From Halomonas alkaliantarctica (lineage in GTDB: Bacteria > Pseudomonadota > Gammaproteobacteria > Pseudomonadales > Halomonadaceae): DNA of 64,000 bases. Both the position numbers and the translations under genes were made by a program. Below, one piece after another: positions 52,575 to 61,436 of the stretch. The notes beneath the pieces are model-generated. The model saw only the letters and a program-made list of their open reading frames with translations, was not told the DNA's origin and searched no databases. The DNA lies in contig NZ_CP122961.1 of the NCBI RefSeq assembly GCF_029854215.1, forward strand, positions 3,038,001 to 3,102,000. The letters run 5' to 3'. How positions within the stretch are numbered: the stretch's first letter is position 1; every line of letters begins with the position of its first letter.

Positions 52575-53555
52575 ATGTTAAAAGCACACACTCATCGCAA
52601 GCATGTTTTTATGAGGGTGTTGCTGTTAACGCTGACGACGCTACTGCCCCTACTGGCAGCCGCTAACATGCCGAGCAGCCCTCCGGAACCGCCACGCATT
52701 GTGACGCTTTACCAAGGGGCTACCGACAGCGCCGTAGCCCTCGGATTGACGCCTATTGGCGTGGTCGATTCATGGCTGGAAAAGCCCATGTACCGCTACC
52801 TGCGCGATGCGCTTGATAGCGTCGAGCATGTGGGACTGGAAACCCAACCCAACCTGGAAAAGATTGCCTGGCTGAATCCTGACTTGGTCATTGCCAGCGA
52901 CTTTCGCCATGCGCGGATAGCGCCGCTACTCGAAGATATCGCCACTACGGTATCAGCGCCTACGGTGTTTAACTTCAAAACCACACTCACGATGGTGGCT
53001 AGTGCCACTGGCCGCGAAGCGCAGGCGAATGAGCTGCTTCAGCAATGGAATGATCGTGTCGCCGACTTTCGTCAGCAGATTGCCGCCAGGCTAGGCAGCG
53101 AGTGGCCGCAAAAAGTGGCCGTGGTACGGTTTAAAAGCGACCACGTACGCATCTATACCAGCGGCTTTGCAGGCTCGATTTTAAATGAGCTGGGCTTTGA
53201 GCAACCGGATACACTGCAAAGCCAGCGTTGGGGCATGAAACTTTCCAGTACTGAAAACATCCCGGTGCTAGATGCCGATGTTATCTTTATTCTGCTTGAG
53301 CCGGATGACCCCGCCATTGCAGATAATTACCAGCACTGGGCTTCCCACCCTCTCTGGCAACAGCTGTCAGCGGTACAAACCGGGCGCGTATTTGAAGTTG
53401 AGCCGGTCAGTTGGATGATGGGTGGTGGAATCTTAGCGGCCAACGCCATGCTGGATGATCTGTATAGCCACTTTGGGCTGTTGCAACCCGAAGCGGCACA
53501 GCATCAGGCTTGCCTGCCTCGCTCCTCTGGGCACGGGGAGCCTATTTCATGCTAA
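52575..53555 (+). CDS. Siderophore ABC transporter substrate-binding protein (FecB/FhuD-like)
   Basis: Periplasmic binding protein of about 326 residues, class III cluster. A hydrophobic signal peptide (after KHVFMR; ending LAAA) is followed by two lobes joined by a long helix: RIVTLYQGATDSAVALGL, NPDLVIASDFRH and VQTGRVFEVEP are the usual FecB/TroA-type strands. No lipobox is seen, so the protein is free in the periplasm. Start choice is uncertain (ATG 52575 or 52611, GTG 52566). It heads the cluster of two FecCD permeases, whose first gene overlaps its stop. Confidence 0.9.
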   Translation: MLKAHTHRKHVFMRVLLLTLTTLLPLLAAANMPSSPPEPPRIVTLYQGATDSAVALGLTPIGVVDSWLEKPMYRYLRDALDSVEHVGLETQPNLEKIAWLNPDLVIASDFRHARIAPLLEDIATTVSAPTVFNFKTTLTMVASATGREAQANELLQQWNDRVADFRQQIAARLGSEWPQKVAVVRFKSDHVRIYTSGFAGSILNELGFEQPDTLQSQRWGMKLSSTENIPVLDADVIFILLEPDDPAIADNYQHWASHPLWQQLSAVQTGRVFEVEPVSWMMGGGILAANAMLDDLYSHFGLLQPEAAQHQACLPRSSGHGEPISC

Positions 53556-54553
53556 ACAGTGCTGCCGCAAAAAGTATCGGCCTGCTGCTTGGCGCGCTGG
53601 TGGCGCTAGCCGCCTTTTTCGCTAGCGTGATGTTAGGCACGACTGAAATCGCCCTCTCCTCGCTGTACGGTTCGTTCGCCCACTACGACCCTACCGACAT
53701 CGCCCACATCATTCTTTTAACTGAGCGCTTACCCCGTGCGGTGATTGCCGCCCTAGTGGGCGCCAGCTTAGCGATTGCCGGCGCACTGATGCAGACCATG
53801 ACGCGTAACCCGCTGGCGTCGCCGGGCATTCTGGGCATCAACGCAGGCGCGATGTTTTTTGTGGTAGTGGCAGTTTCGCTATTGCCGCTGCACACACCCG
53901 CTCACTACGTTTGGGCCGCGCTATTGGGGGCACTCATTGCCGCCATACTGGTGGTGGTGCTTAGCCGCGGCCGCCACGGTGAGCTCTCCCCTCTGCGGGT
54001 CGTGCTAGCAGGCGTTGCGGTAACGGCGATGTTTGTGTCGTTCAGCCAAGGACTCTTGGTGATTGATCAGCAAAGTTTTGAAAGCGTGCTCTACTGGCTA
54101 GCAGGCTCAGTGTCGGGACGTGATCTTTCATTGGTCGCACCCTTACTACCTCTCTTTGGCGGAGCACTGCTGCTCTGCGCCCTGCTGATCCGCCACGCCA
54201 ATGCACTGTTGCTGGGCGATGACATGGTCACCGGGCTCGGCATGCAGGCCACCACCATCAAGCTGCTACTTGGTTTAATTGTGATTGTGCTAGCGGGTAG
54301 CTCCGTGGCGCTGGCGGGCATGATCGGCTTTGTGGGACTGATTGTGCCCCATATGGCGCGAGGAATATTTGGCATCGACCATCGCTGGCTGCTGCCCGCC
54401 TGCGCCCTGCTAGGTGCCTGTTTGCTGCTGCTGGCCGATCTAGGCTCGCGCTTTTTAATGCCACCTCAGGAAATACCGGTCGGCGTGATGACGGCGCTGA
54501 TCGGCACGCCCTTCTTTATCTATCTGGCGCGACGCAAGATGGCTGGCCAATGA
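53549..54553 (+). CDS. FecCD-family iron-siderophore ABC permease
   Basis: Permease of 334 residues, about nine to ten helices. Family landmarks: LTERLPRAVIAALVGASLAIAGALMQTMTRNPLASPGILGINAGAMF and the later GMIGFVGLIVPHMAR, followed by the EAA-like contact with the ATPase. The ATG at 53549 overlaps the end of the binding-protein gene and has GGGGAG upstream. It pairs with the next gene as a heterodimer in the FecC/FecD manner. Confidence 0.94.
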   Translation: MLNSAAAKSIGLLLGALVALAAFFASVMLGTTEIALSSLYGSFAHYDPTDIAHIILLTERLPRAVIAALVGASLAIAGALMQTMTRNPLASPGILGINAGAMFFVVVAVSLLPLHTPAHYVWAALLGALIAAILVVVLSRGRHGELSPLRVVLAGVAVTAMFVSFSQGLLVIDQQSFESVLYWLAGSVSGRDLSLVAPLLPLFGGALLLCALLIRHANALLLGDDMVTGLGMQATTIKLLLGLIVIVLAGSSVALAGMIGFVGLIVPHMARGIFGIDHRWLLPACALLGACLLLLADLGSRFLMPPQEIPVGVMTALIGTPFFIYLARRKMAGQ

Positions 54554-55587
54554 GATCAGACGCAACGTTAACCCTCCATAGCGAAGCAATCAGCGACAGT
54601 AAACGCTTACTGCGTAGCCTGACGATGCTAAGTCTTTTATTGCTAGCAAGCGCCGGACTGTCGCTCTGTTTAGGCAGTTTTCCCACGCCACCTCTGCAGG
54701 TGCTAGACGCACTAACGGCCCCGCAAAACAGCGATATCGCCTTTATTATTTGGCAGCTTCGGCTGCCCCGCATTACGCTAGCGATACTGGTTGGCGCCGC
54801 CCTGGCAATAGCGGGGGCGATTCTGCAAAGCATCGTGCGCAACCCGCTGGCCTCCCCGGATGTGATCGGCATTACCAGTGGCGCAGCGCTGGCGGCGGTG
54901 GTGTTCCTATCCCTATTGAGTTCGACTCTTAGCATTCACTGGCTGCCCGTTGCGGCCATGCTGGGAGCACTGGCTTCTGCTCTGCTGGTGGTTAGTCTGG
55001 CTTGGAAAAAAGGTATTAGTCCATCGCGCATGGTGCTGGTCGGCATTGGCCTGGCGGCGGCCATGGGCGCTGGCACCACCCTGTTAATCGTTATCAGCGA
55101 TGATTCTGCCGCCATGACCGCCTATGTATGGCTCACCGGCAGCCTTTATGCGGCGCAATGGGACGATGTGTGGGGTTTATTACCGTGGATAGTCGTCACG
55201 GTGCCTATCAGCCTACTCTTCTCCCGCCATGCGGATGCCATGGCGCTGGGTGATAGCGTTGCCGAAGGGCTTGGCGTGGCGATTCTACGCAGCCGGTTGG
55301 TATTGCTAGCCTGCAGCGTGGCGCTGGCTGGCGGTGCGGTGGCGTTTGCCGGTGGCTTAAGCTTTGTGGGACTCATTGCCCCCCACCTGGCCGCTAGGCT
55401 GGTGGGGCGCAATATGGCACGCTTGGTGCCCGCGTCAGCGTTGGTCGGCGCCTTAATCGTACTTTACGCCGACCTGCTGGGCCGAGTGGCCTTTTTGCCC
55501 AAAGACCTTCCCGCAGGCATCTTTGTGGCCGGGATAGGCGCGCCCTTCTTCGTTTATTTGCTGCATAGATCGCGAGCTCGCTTTTAG
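54550..55587 (+). CDS. FecCD-family iron-siderophore ABC permease, second subunit
   Basis: Permease of 345 residues, start overlapping the previous stop by four bases. It shows the same signature set (LRLPRITLAILVGAALAIAGAILQSIVRNPLASPDVIGITSGA, LSFVGLIAPHLARLVG). Two distinct permeases, not one, mean a heterodimeric channel as in FecCD or FhuB halves. It is the last plus-strand gene before the TonB receptor gene. Confidence 0.94.
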   Translation: MRSDATLTLHSEAISDSKRLLRSLTMLSLLLLASAGLSLCLGSFPTPPLQVLDALTAPQNSDIAFIIWQLRLPRITLAILVGAALAIAGAILQSIVRNPLASPDVIGITSGAALAAVVFLSLLSSTLSIHWLPVAAMLGALASALLVVSLAWKKGISPSRMVLVGIGLAAAMGAGTTLLIVISDDSAAMTAYVWLTGSLYAAQWDDVWGLLPWIVVTVPISLLFSRHADAMALGDSVAEGLGVAILRSRLVLLACSVALAGGAVAFAGGLSFVGLIAPHLAARLVGRNMARLVPASALVGALIVLYADLLGRVAFLPKDLPAGIFVAGIGAPFFVYLLHRSRARF

Positions 55588-55600
55588 TGCGAATTGACGA

Positions 55601-55627
55601 AAAAAAGCGGCGCCCCGAAGGCGCCGC
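55601..55627 (-). terminator. Terminator after the TonB receptor gene
   Basis: GCGGCGCC (55607-55614) pairs with GGCGCCGC (55620-55627) over a five-base loop. On the minus strand six T follow (complement of 55601-55606). Confidence 0.85.
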
Positions 55628-55657
55628 CAAACAGTTACGAGTATAGAAAGCGGCTGA

Positions 55658-57796
55658 CTAGAAATCCAACTGATACCCCAGCGTGAAAGTGCGGCCACGC
55701 CCAGTGAAGTAGTACTCATCGCTGATGCGTGCGGCTTGAGAGTAGTAAGTGAGGTAATCCTCATCGGTGAGGTTTTCGATACCCACTGACACCCTGCCGG
55801 TGGGCAGGCGATAAGCCAGAGAAGCATCCACTAGGCCGTAGCCGTCAAAATCAAGCGCAGGATTATCGACGCTTCGATCAAAGTAGTAACTACCCTGTAA
55901 GCGCGTGGAAACGCGGTCGTTCCAGGTAGCGCTCCAGCCCAGTTTGAGCGTATCCGGGGCGATATTGATACCGGTGAGTTTGGTTTCCACGCTGCCATCG
56001 CCATCCTGGTCCGACTCGCCTTCGGTGTGGGCATAAGAAAGCGATAAGTCGTGCTTGTCCGCCACCTGCATGTCGCCGGTAATCTCAACGCCCTGGATCT
56101 CGGTCTTCTCACGGCTGCCTACCCAAGAGCCATTCTGCTCGGTAAGCCGCTGGCCGTAATCCGAGTTAGACTCGTAGTAACTGATCTCTAGCCCATAGCC
56201 ATCCCAGTCAAAACGGGCGCCGATCTCGCGGTTATCGGTCACGATGGGTTGAAGTTGCAGCAAGGTATCCACATCCTGGCCCGCCGTGCCAATGCCACGT
56301 AGCACCCGGCCCACGTCGGGCATGCCAAATCCTTCAGAGTAGTTGGCATAAAGCTGGGCCCAGTCGGTGGCTTGATAGGTTAAGCCGACGTTGTACAGCG
56401 TCTCATCGAAGCTGGGCTTGCCGCCATCAACGGTGACGTTGTCTTGGGTGACATTGCTGCGGTCGATGGTTTGAAAGGTATCCACTTCCAGTTCGGCATG
56501 CTCTTGACGCACCCCAGCGTGCAACGTCAGCGGATCCGCCAGCTTAAACTGACCTTGCAGGAACGGCGCCAAATTACGGTAGCGGCTTTCCGGCACGTAG
56601 GTACGCCCGGTATGTACGAGCATTTGGCTGGTCTCGTCTTCCAGCACGTCCAAACCGATCGTCACTCCCAAGCGGTCGTCCAGCATGCCGTCACGGTTCA
56701 AGGTGAACTTGGCGCCCATTTTGTCGGATTCATTCCGCGTCTGGTCGTATTGGGTATCGCCCGCGCTATCCACATAGGGGAAAAAAGGCGTGGTAGCAAA
56801 GCGCGCGCGGAAGCGCTGGCGATAAATCTGGGCGTCCAGCTCGTTGCCAAACCAGTCAGCGTGAGAGTAGGAAAGCCGCGCCGAGGTCACTTCGTTGAAC
56901 CCAGGCTCGCCATCACGACGGCCTTTGCGTGCTGTGGTGGGAACACCTGCGGAGCGGTCACCTGCTACCGGCACGTAATCATTGCCCTCTTCCAAATCGA
57001 AGTGGTTCAGCGAGAACTCAATATTCTGATTGTCGTCGATCCAGTAACCAAGTTTGCCGAAAAGATCGTAGCTTTCCGAGTTCTGCAGCTCGCCTGGATA
57101 AGCGATACCGACCACCTCATCATTGCCGTCGTAGAAGACCCCGCGTTCCTGACGCGTCGCGGCCGCAACGAAATCCCAGTCGCCTTGCTGGCCGCTAATT
57201 CGGTAGTCCAGCTTGTGGCCCAGCCCACCTGACTGGAGATCATCATCCGAAGTCAGGCTAATGCCTGCGTGCTGGCTAATGCCACCGCCTTCGGCGCGCC
57301 GGGTCACTAGATTGATCAAGCCTCCCGTAGCGCCTAAACCATGCTCGGCGCTGGCGCCGTGGATCACTTCAATACGCTCAACCATGGAAAGATCAATGGT
57401 ATAGCTATCCCGCGAGCTATCACGCAGCGGGTTGGACTGCGGCACCCCATCAATCAGGAAAAGCGCATCGCGGCCACGAAATGTCTCCCCCGCATTGGAG
57501 AGCTTTTGGCGGCTGGGAGAATAGGAGGGAATCAAGTTACTGAGCACCTGGCCCGGGTCGTCGGTAATGGCTAGCTGCTGCTCGATCTGTTCACGGGTAA
57601 TGATCGTTACCCGCTGTGGCGTTTGGCCCGCTTCGCTATGGCTGCGGGTGGCGGTAACCACCATAGTCGAGGCGGCATCACTAGCGCCGCTTTGCGGCTC
57701 TGCGGATGCAGACTCCTGCCCATAAGCGTGGCTGGCAGCGACCAAGCCAGCAAGCGTCACCGTGGGCCAAAATACCTGGCGTTTCTTAATGTACAT
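55658..57796 (-). CDS. TonB-dependent siderophore receptor
   Basis: Outer-membrane receptor of 712 residues. A signal peptide (1-26, cut near AYGQ) precedes the TonB box TMVVTA (44-49) and the plug domain (VTIITREQIEQQL ... GVPQSNPLR). The beta-barrel ends in the typical terminal Phe. The gene is normal in length, and all barrel-type segments look intact. It would bring an iron-siderophore complex into the periplasm for the binding protein at 52575. The ATG at 57796 is taken for its position before the signal peptide and AAGGGG upstream; the reading frame stays open a further 210 bases upstream but with unrelated sequence. Confidence 0.92.
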   Translation of the reverse strand: MYIKKRQVFWPTVTLAGLVAASHAYGQESASAEPQSGASDAASTMVVTATRSHSEAGQTPQRVTIITREQIEQQLAITDDPGQVLSNLIPSYSPSRQKLSNAGETFRGRDALFLIDGVPQSNPLRDSSRDSYTIDLSMVERIEVIHGASAEHGLGATGGLINLVTRRAEGGGISQHAGISLTSDDDLQSGGLGHKLDYRISGQQGDWDFVAAATRQERGVFYDGNDEVVGIAYPGELQNSESYDLFGKLGYWIDDNQNIEFSLNHFDLEEGNDYVPVAGDRSAGVPTTARKGRRDGEPGFNEVTSARLSYSHADWFGNELDAQIYRQRFRARFATTPFFPYVDSAGDTQYDQTRNESDKMGAKFTLNRDGMLDDRLGVTIGLDVLEDETSQMLVHTGRTYVPESRYRNLAPFLQGQFKLADPLTLHAGVRQEHAELEVDTFQTIDRSNVTQDNVTVDGGKPSFDETLYNVGLTYQATDWAQLYANYSEGFGMPDVGRVLRGIGTAGQDVDTLLQLQPIVTDNREIGARFDWDGYGLEISYYESNSDYGQRLTEQNGSWVGSREKTEIQGVEITGDMQVADKHDLSLSYAHTEGESDQDGDGSVETKLTGINIAPDTLKLGWSATWNDRVSTRLQGSYYFDRSVDNPALDFDGYGLVDASLAYRLPTGRVSVGIENLTDEDYLTYYSQAARISDEYYFTGRGRTFTLGYQLDF

Positions 57797-57854
57797 GTAT
57801 TTTTTATCCCCTTGCTTTTGAGTGAGCTTTTCTTTTAAATCGTAATCTATATCT

Positions 57855-57877
57855 AAATGATAATAATTATTATATTT
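57855..57877. promoter_or_regulatory. Fur-box-like site between receptor and ATPase genes
   Basis: AAATGATAATAATTATTATATTT contains the perfect palindrome ATAATAATTATTAT (57860-57873) and by hand alignment matches about 14 of 19 bases of the Fur consensus. It is about 60-80 bases before the receptor ATG and 145-165 before the ATPase ATG, so it may repress both under iron-replete conditions. Confidence 0.7.
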
Positions 57878-58021
57878 AAACAGGCCATATGAGTCTACCC
57901 AAGCGGAAGGGACCGCTCGTTGTAACTCCATCATTTTTATCCTCCTTACGTCGCTTTCTCTCCATGGCTGGTGCTCATAGGCGCTGAGCAATTGCTTACT
58001 GAGCAAAGGAAGATATTGAAA

Positions 58022-58918
58022 ATGAGAATATTTTGTCTTACGGTTCTGCCTGTATTACCAACCACAATGAGCGTCTCCATGACCCACCTTCCTCACCAGC
58101 CACCTAGTTTGACGGGCCAAGCCCTACACGCGGGCTATGACACTCGACGTGTACTGGATGGTGTCGACATCGCGGTCGAGGAAGGCAAACTCACGGTGCT
58201 GTTAGGTCCCAATGGAAGTGGCAAGTCGACGCTGCTGAAAACACTTGCCCGCACGCTCACACCTAGTGATGGGCATGTATATTTGGACGGCAAGGATATC
58301 CATCGCAGCAAAACACGGGAGGTGGCCAAGCGCCTGGGGATTCTCCCCCAAGGTCCGGTGGCGCCTGAGGGGCTGAGCGTAAAGCAGTTGGTGGGGATGG
58401 GGCGTTTTCCGCACCAGGGGCTATGGCAGAAAAATGCCCGGCAAGACGCCGAAGCTATTCGTGAAGCAATGGCTTATACCAACGTGACTGAGTTTGCCGA
58501 GCGCAACGTCGATGCGCTCTCCGGCGGCCAGCGCCAGCGCTGCTGGATTGCCATGGTACTGGCTCAACAAACCGATCTGATTCTGCTTGATGAGCCCACT
58601 ACCTTTTTGGATCTAAAGGTGCAGGTTGATTTGCTGGAGCTACTTTCGCGCCTAGCCCATGAAAAAGGCCGCACCCTGCTACTGGTGCTCCACGATCTAA
58701 ACTTGGCCGCCGCCTACGCTGACCATTTAGTAATGATGTGTGATGGCCGTATTGTCACCTACGGCGCACCCACTGACGTATTCACCGCTGCCAACCTTAA
58801 GCGCGTTTTTGACCTGGACGCCCATGTCATCCACGACCCCGAAAGCGATAGCCCGATTTGCGTACCGCGTAAACTTCGCCAGCACGCTAGGAAAACAGAA
58901 GCTTCAGCAGCGTTTTAA
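58022..58918 (+). CDS. Iron-siderophore ABC transporter ATP-binding protein (FepC/FecE type)
   Basis: ATPase of 298 residues: Walker A GPNGSGKST (62-70), signature LSGGQRQR, Walker B LILLDEPTTFLD and H-loop His in LVLHDLNLAAAYADH. It completes the importer whose permeases are encoded at 53549-55587. The ATG at 58022 has AAAGGAAG upstream; in-frame ATGs at 58067 and 58079 are alternatives, as the N-terminal 20 residues are not family-like. It is divergent from the receptor gene, with the Fur-like box in between. Confidence 0.92.
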   Translation: MRIFCLTVLPVLPTTMSVSMTHLPHQPPSLTGQALHAGYDTRRVLDGVDIAVEEGKLTVLLGPNGSGKSTLLKTLARTLTPSDGHVYLDGKDIHRSKTREVAKRLGILPQGPVAPEGLSVKQLVGMGRFPHQGLWQKNARQDAEAIREAMAYTNVTEFAERNVDALSGGQRQRCWIAMVLAQQTDLILLDEPTTFLDLKVQVDLLELLSRLAHEKGRTLLLVLHDLNLAAAYADHLVMMCDGRIVTYGAPTDVFTAANLKRVFDLDAHVIHDPESDSPICVPRKLRQHARKTEASAAF

Positions 58919-59039
58919 TCGTTAAAATACAGTTTCGAGTGGCGTGCTCATAAGAGCAGAGAGTTAGAGCGCTTAACGTTTAACAATGTTAATTCCAACC
59001 TAGCCGCCACAAAAAAGCGCATATGGATGATGGTGTCAC

Positions 59040-59351
59040 TCATGTGAACCACCAGCGCCAACCCGCCGCACTAAGCATGCCCATTGCAATTGACACTAAT
59101 GGGTTTCTCATGACTACGGCCACCGTACCCGCCGCAATGGCCGCAAGCCGAACGCCGCCGTCTCCATGCACAATGATAGGTGTAATAACGGCAATCAAAA
59201 CTGAGCTAGACATGGCATCGACGAATAGCCGTACACGAGGACCTAGTGGCACACGCGACATGATTAGCAGTCCCAGTACTCTGGAACCATAAGCAATTGC
59301 CACCATTAGCATGATGGCTATCAATGACTGCCACACGGGGGATGAACTCAT
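59040..59351 (-). CDS. azlD: AzlD-family amino acid exporter subunit (second locus)
   Basis: AzlD-type small subunit of 103 residues with four helices; WQSLIAIMLMVAIAYGSRVLGLLIM and RVRLFVDAMSSSVLIAVIT are the clear landmarks. Its ATG at 59351 overlaps the azlC stop (ATGA). The reading frame is open upstream but that part is not AzlD-like. It differs strongly from the AzlD encoded at 52167-52502, so the two pairs are not a recent duplication. Confidence 0.9.
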   Translation of the reverse strand: MSSSPVWQSLIAIMLMVAIAYGSRVLGLLIMSRVPLGPRVRLFVDAMSSSVLIAVITPIIVHGDGGVRLAAIAAGTVAVVMRNPLVSIAMGMLSAAGWRWWFT

Positions 59352-60070
59352 GAGGCGCTTTCCCTTAACCAGTGTCCTGGCAACAATACGGCCACCACGC
59401 CACCGGTCAGGGCGCCCACCATAACGTGTAGGTAAGGCGGCAACCACCAGTACGCCATTAATGCACTCGCCGCTGCTGCCAACCAGGGTAGGGCCATCGC
59501 CGCTCTGGGGTTGCCACCGACAACGATCATCAGCAGAAAACACAGCATGATCACATCAAGGCCAAAGCGTTCAGGCTCGGTAATACCTCCCCCAAAGGCT
59601 AGCCCTATCGCAGTGCCCCCGACCCAGGCACCCCACAGTGCGATGCCGCCACCTAGCAAAATACCCAGGTTTCGCTCGCCGCGCTGATACTCTCCCAGCG
59701 CCATTGCCCAATTGGAGTCAGTTAGCAGGATCACCATCGCGAATTGCTGGCGTTGAGGTAACGCCTTGAGCCAAGGGTAAAGCGCCGCACTCATCAGCAT
59801 ATGCCGGGTATGAATTGCCAGTGTGACCGCCGCCAGAGCAAGCAGTGGCAGAGGCGAATGCCACATCTCTAGAGCAGCAAACTGCGATGGCGCCGCGAAG
59901 ACAAACAAGCTCATTAGCATCGCCTCCCAGCCAGCAACCCCCTGATGCACAGCGGCGACGCCAAACGCCAAGCCAAAAGCGATTGTAAAAACCGCCAAAG
60001 GCATCATCATGCGAATCCCTTTCCAGGTGCCCGTGATATCAAGCCGAGTAGGATTTTCTTTTACTTTCAT
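59348..60070 (-). CDS. azlC: AzlC-family amino acid exporter subunit (second locus)
   Basis: AzlC-type subunit of 240 residues, about seven helices: MPLAVFTIAFGLAFGVAAVHQG, FVFAAPSQFAALEMW and AIHTRHMLMSAALYPWL are the landmarks. The position of polar residues in the THRHM-type loop matches the AzlC NVRHV loop. There is no regulator gene next to it on the same strand; the TRAP genes start divergently 174 bases away. Confidence 0.91.
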   Translation of the reverse strand: MKVKENPTRLDITGTWKGIRMMMPLAVFTIAFGLAFGVAAVHQGVAGWEAMLMSLFVFAAPSQFAALEMWHSPLPLLALAAVTLAIHTRHMLMSAALYPWLKALPQRQQFAMVILLTDSNWAMALGEYQRGERNLGILLGGGIALWGAWVGGTAIGLAFGGGITEPERFGLDVIMLCFLLMIVVGGNPRAAMALPWLAAAASALMAYWWLPPYLHVMVGALTGGVVAVLLPGHWLRESAS

Positions 60071-60217
60071 TGCTTAACCATTCTCCGCGAAGCGGGCTGC
60101 AACAAAAACAAACAGACCTGCTTGTTTTTTTATTATTTGAAGTCTAGATTGAATTATGTACACGCGCCATAGCTGGTGATGTGTCAATAAGGCGAAACAA
60201 TACAACAGAAAAAAACA

Positions 60218-60232
60218 GCCGATTAAATCGGC
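60218..60232. promoter_or_regulatory. GCCGATT-A-AATCGGC palindrome before the TRAP binding-protein gene
   Basis: A perfect 15-bp palindrome centred 20 bases before the ATG. It overlaps the region of the ribosome site or of the transcription start, as an operator for the TetR regulator encoded next in the operon would. It could alternatively fold as an mRNA hairpin. Confidence 0.6.
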
Positions 60233-60244
60233 CCGGGAAACTAC

Positions 60245-61381
60245 ATGAACTTCACTCGTAATACGCTGACACTCGCCGTTGGAGCGCTGGTCTTACCTGT
60301 CGTTGCTTCTTCGGCCAATGCCGCAACCTCCTTTATTGCCAATTCGTTCTATGACCAACAACATCCCCACTCTCGTTACGGCTATATCGAGTGGGCAGAA
60401 ATGGTCAAGGAGCTCTCGAATGGTGAACTGCAACCCGAGGTTTATACCGGCACCGTACTGCTGGCACCACGCGCTAACCTTCAGGGTATCCAGGATAACG
60501 TGGTTCAGGTGGCTCACCATGCGGCTATTTACACGCCTTCTGAAATGCCGGTCGCGAATGCCGTGCAGGAGTTGGGGTTTAACTATGATGACCCACTGAT
60601 TGGCATAATGGCGGTAACAGACTTCAGCCTTAATAATCCGACCCAGCTAGCCGAGTGGGAAGAGTTGGATATTGTCTATCTGGGCGCCTATAACACGCCT
60701 TCCTATGTGCTGTTCTGCCGCGAGCCAGTTCGCAACCTAGAAGAGCTACGTGGTAAGCGTATTCGTACGGCTGGCTCGACGGTGTCTGCCTGGGTCGAGC
60801 AAGCTGGGGGAACGCCTGTCAATGTGCCTTCCAGTGAAATGTATAGCGGCCTCGATCGGGGATCGTTGGATTGTGCAACGAATGCGGCTAACGACTTGAT
60901 AGATCGGTCTCTTTGGGAAGTCGCCGAGCATACGACGCTGCTGCCCACCGGCATGTATTGGTCTGGCCCTCAATGGGGATTCAACTCGGGCTTTTGGGCT
61001 AGCCTCAGCGATGAAGAGCGCGATGTCTTTAAAGAAGCGACGGCTAAAGCAATGACACGCATGATTGTTCAGTATCTGGGCGCTTCTGAAGCCGCACTGG
61101 AAGAAGCCGCTTCCCACGGCAACAATATCTACGAGCCCGAAGAGGATCTGATGGCTTCCGTGGAGGCTTTCCGCGATGAGGCCTTGGCAAATGTCTACGA
61201 TAAGGCCCGTGATGAGTATGGTGTTGAAGACCCAGAAGCGCTGATTGATGATTTCATCGCGACCTATGAAAAGTGGGATGCATTAATCAGTGAGGTTGAT
61301 CGCGAAGACGAAGAGGCACTGGCCGAACTGGCCATGCAAGAAATCTACAATAAGCTTCCTGCAGACTACGGAATTTATTAA
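60245..61381 (+). CDS. TRAP transporter substrate-binding protein (DctP type)
   Basis: Periplasmic binding protein of 378 residues. A signal peptide (1-26, ending SSANA) is followed by the DctP signatures ANSFYDQQHPHSR, LRGKRIRTAGSTVSAW and the conserved Arg-based ligand site in LEELRGKRIRT. The mature protein is very acidic, with a long Glu/Asp-rich C-terminal helix region (about 295-365), as in other halophilic exported proteins. The ligand is not predictable; the amidohydrolase gene at the end of the operon hints at an amide or cyclic compound (inference). Confidence 0.9.
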   Translation: MNFTRNTLTLAVGALVLPVVASSANAATSFIANSFYDQQHPHSRYGYIEWAEMVKELSNGELQPEVYTGTVLLAPRANLQGIQDNVVQVAHHAAIYTPSEMPVANAVQELGFNYDDPLIGIMAVTDFSLNNPTQLAEWEELDIVYLGAYNTPSYVLFCREPVRNLEELRGKRIRTAGSTVSAWVEQAGGTPVNVPSSEMYSGLDRGSLDCATNAANDLIDRSLWEVAEHTTLLPTGMYWSGPQWGFNSGFWASLSDEERDVFKEATAKAMTRMIVQYLGASEAALEEAASHGNNIYEPEEDLMASVEAFRDEALANVYDKARDEYGVEDPEALIDDFIATYEKWDALISEVDREDEEALAELAMQEIYNKLPADYGIY

Positions 61382-61436
61382 CGCTGTAACACTTAGGCCG
61401 TCGCATTGAGGCGGCCTGGCCAAATAAGGGTTCGCT

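Noticed and set aside
56444..57232. 262-codon plus-strand frame inside the TonB receptor gene
   Set aside because: Antisense to a complete receptor with signal peptide and TonB box; no ribosome site and no recognisable domain.
60101..60145. Terminator-like AAAACAA...TTGTTTTTTT stem before the TRAP operon
   Set aside because: A weak A/T stem in a divergent promoter region with no upstream plus-strand transcript to end.
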